Assembly (NCBI GenBank): GCA_023425615.1 | Contig: JAFACJ010000272.1 | Span: 1-6,584 of the forward strand | Direction: 5' to 3' | Length of the DNA: 6,584 bases | Source: Actinomycetes bacterium | GTDB lineage: Bacteria; Actinomycetota; Actinomycetes; Streptosporangiales; Streptosporangiaceae | Part shown: positions 1 to 5,131 of the stretch, piece after piece | Layout: each line of letters opens with the position of its first letter | Position numbering within the stretch: position 1 is the first letter of the stretch | Notes under the pieces: model-generated | What the model was told of the DNA's origin: nothing | Databases searched by the model: none | The model's input: only the letters and a program-made list of their open reading frames with translations | Made by a program: the position numbers and the translations under genes

Positions 1-889
1 GCTGCAGGGAGGGCTGGGGCAGGGTGTCGCGCAGATAGTCCGAGGCGCGCTGCGCCGGGGTGTCGGCGGGGCGCTGCTGTGCGGCCTGCGCCGCCTCCTG
101 CGCCTTGTTGGCCGCCGCGCCCGCCAGCATCTGGCGCTCGGGGACGGGCGGTTCCTTGCCGAGGTCGATGACGTCGGCGACCACGCAGGTGATGTTGTCG
201 GGCCCGCCGCCACGGTTGGCCAGGTCGATGAGCTGCCGGATGGCTCCTTCCGGCGACTCCTGGGTGGTGAGCACCTGGTGGATAGTCTCGGCGCTGACCA
301 CCCCGCTCAGACCGTCGGAGCACAGGAGGTAGCGGTCGCCGACCTGGGCCTCGCGCAGTGACAGATCGGGCTCGACCTCGGTGCGGCCGTCCAGGGCGCG
401 CAGCAGCAGGGAGCGCTGCGGGTGGGTGGCCGCGTCGTCGAGGCTGATGCGGCCCTCGTCCACCAGCGACTGCACCAGGGTGTGGTCGTGGGTGATCTGG
501 AACAGCTCGCCGCCGCGCAGCAGATAGGCGCGCGAGTCGCCGATGTGGGCGAGCGCGACCTGGCTGCCCGACCACAGCATGGCGGTCAGGGTGGTGCCCA
601 TGCCCTGCAGGGACGGGTCGCCCTCCACCATGTGGTGCAGCTTCTCGTTCGCCGCCTTGACCGAGTGCTCCAGCGCGTTCAGGAGCTGGTCGGCCGGATA
701 CTCCGTGTCCAGCTGCCGGAGGGTCTCGATGGCCGCCGCGCTGGCGATCTCGCCGCCCACATGGCCGCCCATGCCGTCGGCGACGGCCAGCAGCCGGGCC
801 CCGGCGTAGCCCGAGTCCTCGTTGCCCTCGCGGAGCATGCCCACATCGGAGCGGGCGGCGTAGCGGATGCCGATACGTGGAGTGTTCAT
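1..889 (-). CDS. pstP: PP2C-family Ser/Thr protein phosphatase, PstP type (partial, C-terminus cut off)
   Basis: This is a metal-dependent phosphatase that removes phosphate from Ser/Thr, the expected counterpart of PknA/PknB-type kinases in control of cell-wall growth and division. The first 296 residues are present. PP2C motifs appear in order: NEDS (23-26), DGMGGH (38-43), GMGTT (96-100), GDSR (117-120), CSDGLSG (190-196) and GGPDNIT (228-234). The metal-binding aspartates are therefore likely D25, D38, D192 and D231, and the catalytic domain (about 5-238) looks intact. Residues 240-296 are an Ala/Gln/Pro-rich linker. In PstP this region leads to a transmembrane helix and an extracellular tail, which would lie outside the window. 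The start ATG (889-887) overlaps the fhaB stop as ATGA, and no strong ribosome site precedes it, so translation is probably coupled to fhaB. Family assignment is very secure; the name pstP rests on gene order. Confidence 0.95.
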   Translation of the reverse strand, partial: MNTPRIGIRYAARSDVGMLREGNEDSGYAGARLLAVADGMGGHVGGEIASAAAIETLRQLDTEYPADQLLNALEHSVKAANEKLHHMVEGDPSLQGMGTTLTAMLWSGSQVALAHIGDSRAYLLRGGELFQITHDHTLVQSLVDEGRISLDDAATHPQRSLLLRALDGRTEVEPDLSLREAQVGDRYLLCSDGLSGVVSAETIHQVLTTQESPEGAIRQLIDLANRGGGPDNITCVVADVIDLGKEPPVPERQMLAGAAANKAQEAAQAAQQRPADTPAQRASDYLRDTLPQPSLQ

Positions 890-1440
890 TTGCGCAACTC
901 GATTACGGTCTTGCCGATACGCACCGGGACGCCGACAGGGAGTTGGACGGGCCTGGTCACCTTTGACCGGCCGAGGTAAGTGCCGTTCGTCGAGTTCAGG
1001 TCCTCCAGGATCCATCCGGGCTCCTGCCGGAAGATCCGGGCGTGCCGGCTCGAGGCGTAGTCGTCGGAGACCACCAGTGTGGAGTCGGGGGCGCGGCCGA
1101 TGGTGATCGTGCCGGCGGTGGCCAGATCGATCTGGGTGCCGACCAGCGGACCCTCGACGACGACCAGGACCGAGGGCTCGGAAGACGGCGACTGCTGCTG
1201 CGGGAGGGGGTGCGGCTGGGAAGGCTGCGGTGCCTGCGCGGCCGGCTGACGCTGCTGCTGCTGCCTGGCCCGCTCCTGCGCGGTCTGCCGCGGCTGCCGG
1301 GGCGGACGTTCGGCGGCCCGCTGGGCCGCCCGCGAGCCGAACAGGTCGGCACGGATCACGCCCACCGCGGCGATGACGAACAGCCATAGCACCGCGAGGA
1401 ACGCGATCTTGATGAGCGTCAGGGTGATCGGGGTCGTCAT
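886..1440 (-). CDS. fhaB: FHA-domain membrane protein FhaB (FipA-like)
   Basis: This is a phosphothreonine-binding adaptor of 184 residues. It has an N-terminal hydrophobic helix (about 8-28), a Gln/Pro/Arg-rich flexible linker (about 36-90) and a C-terminal FHA domain (about 91-184). FHA signatures are GR at 115-116, SSRH at 130-133 and LNSTNGTYLG at 148-157, which include the Arg, Ser, His and Asn residues that contact phosphothreonine. With one N-terminal anchor, the FHA domain is expected in the cytoplasm. The mycobacterial homologue (FhaB/FipA) is a substrate and partner of Pkn kinases and has been linked to division; the same role here is inferred. It starts 9 bp after the fhaA stop. 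A GGGAG at 1457-1453, inside the end of fhaA, lies 12 nt before the ATG, slightly far for a ribosome site. Its stop overlaps the phosphatase start by 4 bp. All three genes are probably one transcript. Confidence 0.93.
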   Translation of the reverse strand: MTTPITLTLIKIAFLAVLWLFVIAAVGVIRADLFGSRAAQRAAERPPRQPRQTAQERARQQQQRQPAAQAPQPSQPHPLPQQQSPSSEPSVLVVVEGPLVGTQIDLATAGTITIGRAPDSTLVVSDDYASSRHARIFRQEPGWILEDLNSTNGTYLGRSKVTRPVQLPVGVPVRIGKTVIELRK

Positions 1441-1449
1441 CGAGGGGTG

Positions 1450-2190
1450 CTACTCCCGGTCGCGGCGGATCACGAGGTTGGTCCGGCCGATCGTGATCCG
1501 GGTGCCGTCGATGAGCGATACTCGCCGGATCGGCTGGCCGTTCACGAAACTGCCGTTGGTAGACCCTAGATCCACGAGCACGATTTCGGGACCTTCTACA
1601 CGGATCTCTGCGTGGTGGCGTGATACTCCCGGATCCACCAACCGCAGATCGCAGTCGGTCCCCCGGCCGAGGAGGGTCACCGGCGTGGTGATGTCGTAGG
1701 ACTGGCGGGCGCCTTCCCCCGTGGTCACGTCCAGCCGGGGCCGGCCGGGGAAGACACTGCCCCGGCCCTGCGGATGGTCGGTCGCGGGGCGGCGGATCTC
1801 GTTGTTCTCGATGGTCGAGCCACGTACCACGCCTGAGCGTATCCGGAACATGCCGGTGCTCAGGTCGCCCGCGGGCTCGAACCGCACCCGGACCGGGCCC
1901 ACGAACGAGAAGCCCTGCTCCTTGGCGTACTCGCGGGCGAGATTGGCCAGTTCCTGGCTCAGGCTGTCGGCGTACACCTCCAGCCGCTGCCCGTCGGGGT
2001 GCGAGATCTCCACCACGAAGTCGTTGGGCACCAGCGTCCGGCCCTGGGCCACGATCGCGGCGCGTTCGTCCATCTCCCTCTGGACCGCGCTGGCCACCTC
2101 GACCGGCTGCAGTTCCGACTTGAACGCCCGCGCGAAGGCACCCTCGACCATGCCCTCAAGCCGGCGTTCGAAGCGCTGTAGGACGCCCAC
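1450..2190 (-). CDS. fhaA: FHA-domain protein FhaA (DUF3662 + FHA)
   Basis: This cytoplasmic phosphothreonine-binding adaptor is 246 residues long. Residues about 1-115 match the FhaA N-terminal domain (DUF3662 type; opening GVLQRFERRLEGMVEGAFARAF). A variable linker (about 120-150) follows, then an FHA domain (about 152-244) with GRG at 175-177, SRHH at 190-193 and LGSTNGSFVNG at 208-218. In mycobacteria FhaA binds phosphorylated partners such as the peptidoglycan-precursor regulator MviN/MurJ and slows wall synthesis; that role is inferred here. I chose the GTG at 2190-2188 because AGGAGG at 2202-2197 sits 6 nt upstream and because homologues begin with the MGVLQRFERR-like sequence. The frame stays open back to an ATG at 2262, but that extension has no family resemblance and covers the likely promoter. 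It is the first gene of the fhaA-fhaB-pstP operon. Confidence 0.93.
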   Translation of the reverse strand: MGVLQRFERRLEGMVEGAFARAFKSELQPVEVASAVQREMDERAAIVAQGRTLVPNDFVVEISHPDGQRLEVYADSLSQELANLAREYAKEQGFSFVGPVRVRFEPAGDLSTGMFRIRSGVVRGSTIENNEIRRPATDHPQGRGSVFPGRPRLDVTTGEGARQSYDITTPVTLLGRGTDCDLRLVDPGVSRHHAEIRVEGPEIVLVDLGSTNGSFVNGQPIRRVSLIDGTRITIGRTNLVIRRDRE

Positions 2191-2320
2191 CGGGCACCTC
2201 CTCTCCCTGCTAGTCAGACGATCGTATCCGGGGGAAGGTTCGCGGCCCGCCGTCGTTCGCAAACCACCCTCCGAGACGTGCTAATCTTTTCAAGCGCCGC
2301 CGGAAAGCGGCCAGTCGCAA
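2191..2320. promoter_or_regulatory. Divergent promoter region between fhaA and tRNA-Leu
   Basis: This 130-bp gap must hold outward promoters for both units. On the plus strand a -10-like TAATCT is at 2282-2287, about 34 nt before the tRNA, with a weak TTCGCA at 2256-2261 that is spaced too widely (20 nt) for a good -35. On the minus strand a -10-like TACGAT is at 2226-2221, with no clear -35. Promoter activity is expected from the layout, but the exact boxes are weak guesses. Confidence 0.35.
2197..2202 (-). promoter_or_regulatory. Ribosome binding site of fhaA
   Basis: A perfect AGGAGG on the minus strand lies 6 nt before the GTG at 2190. It decides the start of fhaA against the longer open frame from 2262. 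Confidence 0.85.
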
Positions 2321-2403
2321 GGGCGAGTGGCGGAACGGCAGACGCGCACGGTTCAGGTCCGTGTGCCCGAGAGGGTGTGAGGGTTCAAATCCCTCCTCGC
2401 CCA
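2321..2403 (+). tRNA. tRNA-Leu (anticodon CAG)
   Basis: The complete cloverleaf can be folded by eye. The acceptor stem GGGCGAG (2321-2327) pairs with CTCGCCC (2396-2402), with discriminator A at 2403. The D stem is GCG (2330-2332) with CGC (2343-2345). The anticodon stem CACGG (2347-2351) pairs with CCGTG (2359-2363) around the loop TTCAGGT, giving anticodon CAG at 2354-2356, which reads CUG. A long variable arm (2364-2378, with CCC paired to GGG) marks a class II tRNA, as expected for Leu. The T arm is GAGGG, TTCAAAT, CCCTC (2379-2395). The CCA end is not encoded: CCC follows the discriminator. Confidence 0.97.
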
Positions 2404-2409
2404 CCCTGG

Positions 2410-2449
2410 CAAGGGGCTCTCCGATTACCGGAGAGCCCCTTGTGCTTTT
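2410..2449 (+). terminator. Intrinsic terminator after tRNA-Leu
   Basis: A perfect 13-bp stem (2411-2423 with 2429-2441, arms AAGGGGCTCTCCG and its complement) closes a 5-nt loop, ATTAC. One more C-G pair (2410 with 2442) extends it, and a T run at 2446-2449 follows. It begins 7 nt after the tRNA, so the tRNA is probably transcribed alone. The stem would also form on the minus strand, where it could stop transcripts running through from the esterase gene. Confidence 0.9.
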
Positions 2450-2686
2450 CTCCGATGCCATGCCCATACTGTGGCGGCTCCGGGCCTCCACCGCCAGTAG
2501 CGAGAACGGACTCGTTGGCAACGAATTGCGCGGCCCCTCGGGCGAAGGCCGGGGGACCTGCGGGCGGGGGCGCCCCACCGTTCGGGATCTCCGGCGGAAC
2601 TCCCCCCTCCCGCCTTGCCGGGCGGGTCGTCACCTTTGCCCTTGGCGGAGGCCGGTGGCAGGGTCGCCGACCGGCCCCGAGGCGTC
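2450..2686. other. Short intergenic stretch downstream of the esterase gene
   Basis: I see no gene here. Short inverted repeats occur: TGGCGG at 2472-2477 with CCGCCA at 2491-2496, and the palindrome GGGGCGCCCC at 2567-2576. None has a clear T tract on the minus strand, so an esterase terminator within this stretch is not proven. Confidence 0.4.
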
Positions 2687-3610
2687 TCACCCGGCAGGGA
2701 CCGGGGCCTCCTGCGCGTCCGGCGGCGCCGCGGGAGGCGTGGAGGGGACGGGGATCGTCGCGGCGAACGTCAGGGCGATCCGCCGGTGGCCCTCGGCGTT
2801 GGGATGGATGTCCCGGCGGTCGCACATGTACGTCCACTGGCAGATCCGCGCCACGTTGACCGGTACGGATCCGGCGCCGGGAAGGGTCGTCGTGTTCTTG
2901 AAGTCGGTGGAGGAGAACGTTCCGGCCACGTCGGCGACACGATATCCGGCGAGCAGATAAAGCGTGGACTCCAGGCCGTTGGCACTTCGTACCAAGCCCG
3001 CGGAGATCTTCGCAATTTTCTGTCCTGAGCTCCCCGACAACCAGAAGGCGAGGATGGGGTTGTAGTAATTCATTCCGGTGTAGCTGACCGTGTTTCCGCC
3101 GGCTTTCCTGACCTCTGTAATGATCTTCCAGAGGTTCCGGGTGGCGGTTCCCATGTTCTCCACCGCGCACCGGTAGCCGATCGAGTTCCCCTTGACGCAC
3201 TGGTTGATGTCGTTGCCGCCGATGTCCAGCGTCACGTAGCGCACCTGCCCGGGGTGCTCCTTGAGGAACCTGACGGCCTGCTTCAGCTGCGAGCCCTCCT
3301 CGTACGTGCACTTGCCGCCCTGGAGGAAGGTCACGGACGTCTCCCCCCGGCATCCGAGTTTCACCAGCTCCAGACCGGGTGTGCGCTGGGCGAGCAGCGG
3401 CAGGAGCTGGTCGGGGTAGCCGGTCGTGCCGTCGCCCGCGCCCGGCTGGTATCCGGTGGCCAGCGAGTCGCCCAGCGCGACGTAGTAGACGGGCTGTGCC
3501 TGCGGCTCCGGTTGGGGGTCGGCGGACGAGGGCGCGGCCGTGGCGCCGAGGAGCGCCGCGCTCGCCCCGAGGGCGGTGAGGACGGTGCGGGAGGGGCGGC
3601 GAAAGCGCAT
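2687..3610 (-). CDS. Secreted SGNH/GDSL-family hydrolase (esterase or lipase)
   Basis: This predicted exported ester hydrolase has 307 residues. A Sec signal peptide covers about 1-30: basic MRFRRPSR, a hydrophobic core, then a probable cut after PSSA at residue 30. The SGNH blocks are GDSL (47-50, nucleophile S49), a glycine in GCRGET (86-91), GGND (131-134, oxyanion N133) and DIHP (267-270, catalytic D267 and H269). Six cysteines occur as near pairs, C87/C101, C138/C148 and C257/C263. This fits the three disulfides of secreted Streptomyces SGNH lipases. The last 20 or so residues are Pro/Ala-rich and probably disordered. The ATG at 3610 has AGAGG (3620-3616) 5 nt upstream. It appears to be transcribed alone. 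The substrate (lipid, acylated polysaccharide or other ester) cannot be read from the sequence. Confidence 0.92.
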   Translation of the reverse strand: MRFRRPSRTVLTALGASAALLGATAAPSSADPQPEPQAQPVYYVALGDSLATGYQPGAGDGTTGYPDQLLPLLAQRTPGLELVKLGCRGETSVTFLQGGKCTYEEGSQLKQAVRFLKEHPGQVRYVTLDIGGNDINQCVKGNSIGYRCAVENMGTATRNLWKIITEVRKAGGNTVSYTGMNYYNPILAFWLSGSSGQKIAKISAGLVRSANGLESTLYLLAGYRVADVAGTFSSTDFKNTTTLPGAGSVPVNVARICQWTYMCDRRDIHPNAEGHRRIALTFAATIPVPSTPPAAPPDAQEAPVPAG

Positions 3611-3800
3611 GGGTGCCTCTGGAGTTCTTCCGGGGGGACGGATGCTCCGCAGTATCGTGCCGCGCTCCCAGGGAAAGCCGGAAAAGCGATAAATCGCTTA
3701 TGGCTCGATTTCGTTACGTTGTAGGAAATGGCAACATGGGGCGATTTGTGTCCCTCGGGAAAACGTCGGTCACACCTTTCACGGCAGTCACCTGACTCGT
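3611..3800 (-). promoter_or_regulatory. Upstream (promoter) region of the esterase gene with a palindrome
   Basis: This region is visibly richer in A/T than its surroundings (about 3680-3785), as expected for a promoter of the minus-strand esterase gene. It holds a 16-nt inverted repeat at 3684-3699, AAGCGAT-AA-ATCGCTT, about 75 nt before the start codon, which is a reasonable operator candidate. A second small inverted repeat, AGTCA-CC-TGACT, is at 3786-3797. I could not fix convincing -35 and -10 boxes. Confidence 0.4.
3684..3699. repeat. Perfect inverted repeat in the esterase upstream region
   Basis: Two 7-nt arms, AAGCGAT and ATCGCTT, flank a central AA. The arm size and spacing suit a dimeric regulator, but a chance palindrome in an AT-richer stretch is possible. 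Confidence 0.5.
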
Positions 3801-3805
3801 CCACA
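3797..3805 (+). promoter_or_regulatory. Outlying DnaA-box-like site (TCGTCCACA)
   Basis: One mismatch from TTGTCCACA, and the change (C at position 2) is tolerated in Streptomyces DnaA boxes. It is part of TCCACAGGCT (3800-3809), a 10-mer found twice more in the main cluster. It lies about 230 bp left of the cluster. Confidence 0.45.
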
Positions 3806-3874
3806 GGCTCGGGATCACCGGCGTTCACGAGCGTCCCGCGGCGGCAGGACGGGGGGCGGGAGCCGTGCGGCGGC

Positions 3875-3907
3875 GCCGCGCTGAGGGGGGTGCCGCGCTG
3901 AGGGGGT
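3875..3907 (+). repeat. Short GC-rich tandem repeat
   Basis: Two adjacent copies of GCCGCGCTGAGGGGG(G)T lie at 3875-3891 and 3892-3907. They differ only in the length of the G run. This is probably slippage-prone non-coding sequence; no function is evident. Confidence 0.7.
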
Positions 3908-3967
3908 GCTGTGTGGCCCGGTTCCCGGCTCGTGCCATCGCGCTCGTTCCGGGCGCCGCGACCCCGG

Positions 3968-3976
3968 TGTGGAGAA
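3968..3976 (-). promoter_or_regulatory. Outlying DnaA-box-like site (TTCTCCACA on minus strand)
   Basis: One mismatch from TTATCCACA, at the third position where Streptomyces boxes vary. It lies about 60 bp left of the main cluster. A weaker relative (TTCTCCACC, minus) is at 4029-4037. Confidence 0.45.
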
Positions 3977-4034
3977 CCCCCGCGATCCCGGTCCGTACGG
4001 CCCGGCGAGGCACATTCACCACTGGATCGGTGGA

Positions 4035-4056
4035 GAAGTTATCCAGAAGTTATCCA
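4035..4056 (+). repeat. Two tandem 11-bp iterons carrying DnaA boxes
   Basis: GAAGTTATCCA occurs twice with no gap, at 4035-4045 and 4046-4056. The unit places two DnaA boxes on the same face of the helix, about one turn apart. Confidence 0.85.
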
Positions 4057-4077
4057 CAAGCCTTGTGGATATCCACA
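4051..4077. repeat. Interlocking inverted repeats built from DnaA boxes
   Basis: TGTGGATATCCACA at 4064-4077 is a perfect 14-bp palindrome formed by two overlapping, oppositely directed boxes. In addition TATCCACAAG (4051-4060) is inverted at 4062-4071 around a single C. The three boxes therefore alternate in direction within 28 bp. Confidence 0.85.
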
Positions 4078-4159
4078 GCGAGCCGCGTGGGGGATTCTGT
4101 CGCAATTTGCAATCTTTTGCCCCTTTGGAAGGCGGGTTTTCCCACCTCACCGGGAGTTG

Positions 4160-4182
4160 TCCACAGGCTGTTTCCACAGGCT
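4160..4182 (+). repeat. Direct repeat TCCACAGGCT
   Basis: The 10-mer occurs at 4160-4169 and 4173-4182, 13 bp apart, each copy carrying the CCACA core of a DnaA box. A third exact copy is at 3800-3809. Confidence 0.7.
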
Positions 4183-4238
4183 TCCCCAAGGCTGGGGACA
4201 ACCCGGGTGGGTTGTGGATAACTTGTGGCGGCTGTGGA

Positions 4239-4694
4239 TCAGCGGACGCGGGGCAGGTCGCCGAAGAGTTCGCTGACCTTGGACCAGCGGGACAGGCTAC
4301 AGCCGTCCTTGCGCTGGTAACTGGAGTTCACGGGAGTACCGTGCCACAGGCCCTTGATGGACCCCTGTTCCGGGCCGCCGTAGATCTCGGTGCAGACGGC
4401 GTCGGACGGGACCGGGAGGAACGCCTCGCCGGCGTTCCTGGCGAGCTGGGCGCACGCCTTCTTCGGCTCGGGGTGGCTGCCGCCCGCCGGGTCGCAGGTC
4501 AGTGTCCAGCTCTTGGGCTCGGACGCCGGTGATCTGCGCAGGGTGATGGTGAGTTCGGTCACCCTGGGGGGCGGGGAGGTGGCGGCCGTGGCGACGGTAG
4601 AGTCCCCGTTCTCGGCCTTTTCGGCGCCGCAGGCGGTGACTGCGAGCAGGGTCGCCGTGGTCAGGAGGAGGGCCGTGGCCACCGGTCTTGGCAT
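4239..4694 (-). CDS. Subtilisin-inhibitor-like (SSI family) lipoprotein
   Basis: This is a secreted, lipid-anchored relative of Streptomyces subtilisin inhibitor, 151 residues long. The signal peptide ends in a lipobox, VTAC, with C22 as the lipidated cysteine. A Thr/Ser/Pro-rich spacer (about 28-44) follows, then the SSI domain (about 46-147). Family marks are LTCDPAGGSHPEPKKAC (65-81), a GLWHG-like strand (115-119) and four cysteines matching the two SSI disulfides (C67-C81 and C101-C132). By alignment with SSI, where the reactive bond follows Met in CPMVYDP, the loop reads CTEIYGG. This puts Glu103 at P1, which is unusual for a subtilisin inhibitor, so the target may differ or inhibition may be lost. 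The start at 4694 is set by GGAGG (4705-4701) 6 nt upstream and by the signal peptide. The frame remains open to 5114, but that part lies antisense to the rhodanese. Confidence 0.87.
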   Translation of the reverse strand: MPRPVATALLLTTATLLAVTACGAEKAENGDSTVATAATSPPPRVTELTITLRRSPASEPKSWTLTCDPAGGSHPEPKKACAQLARNAGEAFLPVPSDAVCTEIYGGPEQGSIKGLWHGTPVNSSYQRKDGCSLSRWSKVSELFGDLPRVR

Positions 4695-4700
4695 GGGAGA

Positions 4701-4705
4701 CCTCC
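4701..4705 (-). promoter_or_regulatory. Ribosome binding site of the SSI-like gene
   Basis: GGAGG on the minus strand, 6 nt before the ATG at 4694. It supports the short start over the open frame that extends to 5114. Confidence 0.75.
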
Positions 4706-4741
4706 GCGGGGTCGACGCCGGTGCGGTCAACAGGATTCCAT

Positions 4742-4746
4742 GGGAG
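4742..4746 (+). promoter_or_regulatory. Ribosome binding site of the rhodanese gene
   Basis: GGGAG lies 5 nt before the ATG at 4752 and favours that start over the ATG at 4740. Confidence 0.7.
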
Positions 4747-4751
4747 CTGTG

Positions 4752-5087
4752 ATGAGTTTCGGGGACAACGTACCCTCCGTCGACGCCGCCGCGGTGCCGC
4801 CGGACGCCTATCTGCTCGATGTCCGCGAACTGGACGAATGGACGGCGGGCCACGCTCCGGAGGCCGTGCACATTCCGATGAGCCAGTTGCGTGACCGCGC
4901 GGGTGAGATCCCGCAGGACCGCGACATCTATGTGATCTGCCGGGTCGGCGGGCGATCCGCGCAGGTCACGATGGCCCTCAACAACGCCGGCTGGCAGGCG
5001 TCCAACGTGGACGGCGGGATGATGGCCTGGGTCCATCATGGCAGGCCGATGGTCGCCGAACAGGAAGGTGAGCCTTACGTGGCCTAG
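4752..5087 (+). CDS. Single-domain rhodanese-like sulfurtransferase
   Basis: This is a small cytoplasmic protein of 111 residues and one rhodanese domain. The family marks are DVRELDEW (23-30), GHAPEAVHIPMSQL (33-46) and the active-site loop CRVGGRS (63-69). Cys63 would carry the persulfide sulfur passed to an acceptor. GWQASNVDGGMMAW (80-93) is the usual C-terminal rhodanese ending. I start it at 4752 because GGGAG at 4742-4746 lies 5 nt before that ATG. The ATG at 4740 would add four residues and would place the ribosome site inside the gene. It diverges from the SSI-like gene across 57 bp and is followed 45 bp later by the TPP riboswitch. The donor and acceptor are unknown. A role in thiamine sulfur supply is possible from position only, and many such proteins have no assigned role. 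Confidence 0.93.
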   Translation: MSFGDNVPSVDAAAVPPDAYLLDVRELDEWTAGHAPEAVHIPMSQLRDRAGEIPQDRDIYVICRVGGRSAQVTMALNNAGWQASNVDGGMMAWVHHGRPMVAEQEGEPYVA

Positions 5088-5131
5088 GTCTGTTTCGTCC
5101 GGTCTGGTTATCATGCTGGCGATCCAACCCC

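Larger units (their letters stand above)
4035..4241. promoter_or_regulatory. Dense DnaA-box cluster (candidate DnaA-titration or initiation-control locus)
   Basis: Eight 9-mers lie within one mismatch of TTATCCACA or TTGTCCACA. Left group: 4039-4047 (+, TTATCCAGA), 4050-4058 (+, exact TTATCCACA), 4064-4072 (-, ATATCCACA) and 4069-4077 (+, ATATCCACA). Right group: 4157-4165 (+, exact TTGTCCACA), 4193-4201 (-, TTGTCCCCA), 4213-4221 (-, exact TTATCCACA) and 4233-4241 (-, TGATCCACA). A weaker GTTTCCACA is at 4170-4178 (+). The gap at 4092-4130 is only about 44% G+C by my count. The replication initiator DnaA binds such boxes. Streptomyces oriC lies between dnaA and dnaN, which are absent here, so a DnaA-sequestering or regulatory site is the best reading. 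The rightmost box overlaps the stop codon of the SSI-like gene. Box identity is secure; function is inferred. Confidence 0.85.

Noticed and set aside
1196..1265. Repeated CTG/CTGC runs in fhaB as a microsatellite or CRISPR-like repeat
   Set aside because: They encode the Gln-rich linker of FhaB in frame (minus-strand CAG codons) and are irregular in spacing.
2191..2262. Extension of fhaA to the ATG at 2262
   Set aside because: The added 24 residues do not resemble FhaA proteins, and the GTG at 2190 has a perfect AGGAGG.
2321..2403. tRNA-Leu as an attachment site of an integrated element
   Set aside because: No integrase, no repeat of the tRNA 3' end and no change of gene content next to it are visible in the window.
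2278..3028. Plus-strand open frames crossing the tRNA-Leu gene, its terminator and the esterase gene
   Set aside because: They read through a folded tRNA and a terminator and are antisense to a clear SGNH hydrolase.
3700..3795. Small plus-strand frame (31 codons) upstream of the esterase gene
   Set aside because: No ribosome site or family resemblance, and it overlaps the likely promoter of the opposite gene.
4035..4241. Calling the DnaA-box cluster the chromosomal oriC
   Set aside because: In actinobacteria oriC lies between dnaA and dnaN. Neither is present, and the array has fewer boxes than Streptomyces oriC, so a control or titration site is preferred.
3815..4532. Several overlapping open frames on both strands in the stretch left of and across the DnaA boxes
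   Set aside because: They are Arg/Pro/Gly/Ala-rich, mutually overlapping, lack domains and good ribosome sites, and some run through the DnaA-box array or antisense to the SSI-like gene.
4695..5114. N-terminal extension of the SSI-like gene to an upstream ATG
   Set aside because: The extra 140 residues are antisense to the rhodanese, would bury the signal peptide and lipobox, and lack the good ribosome site found at 4701-4705.
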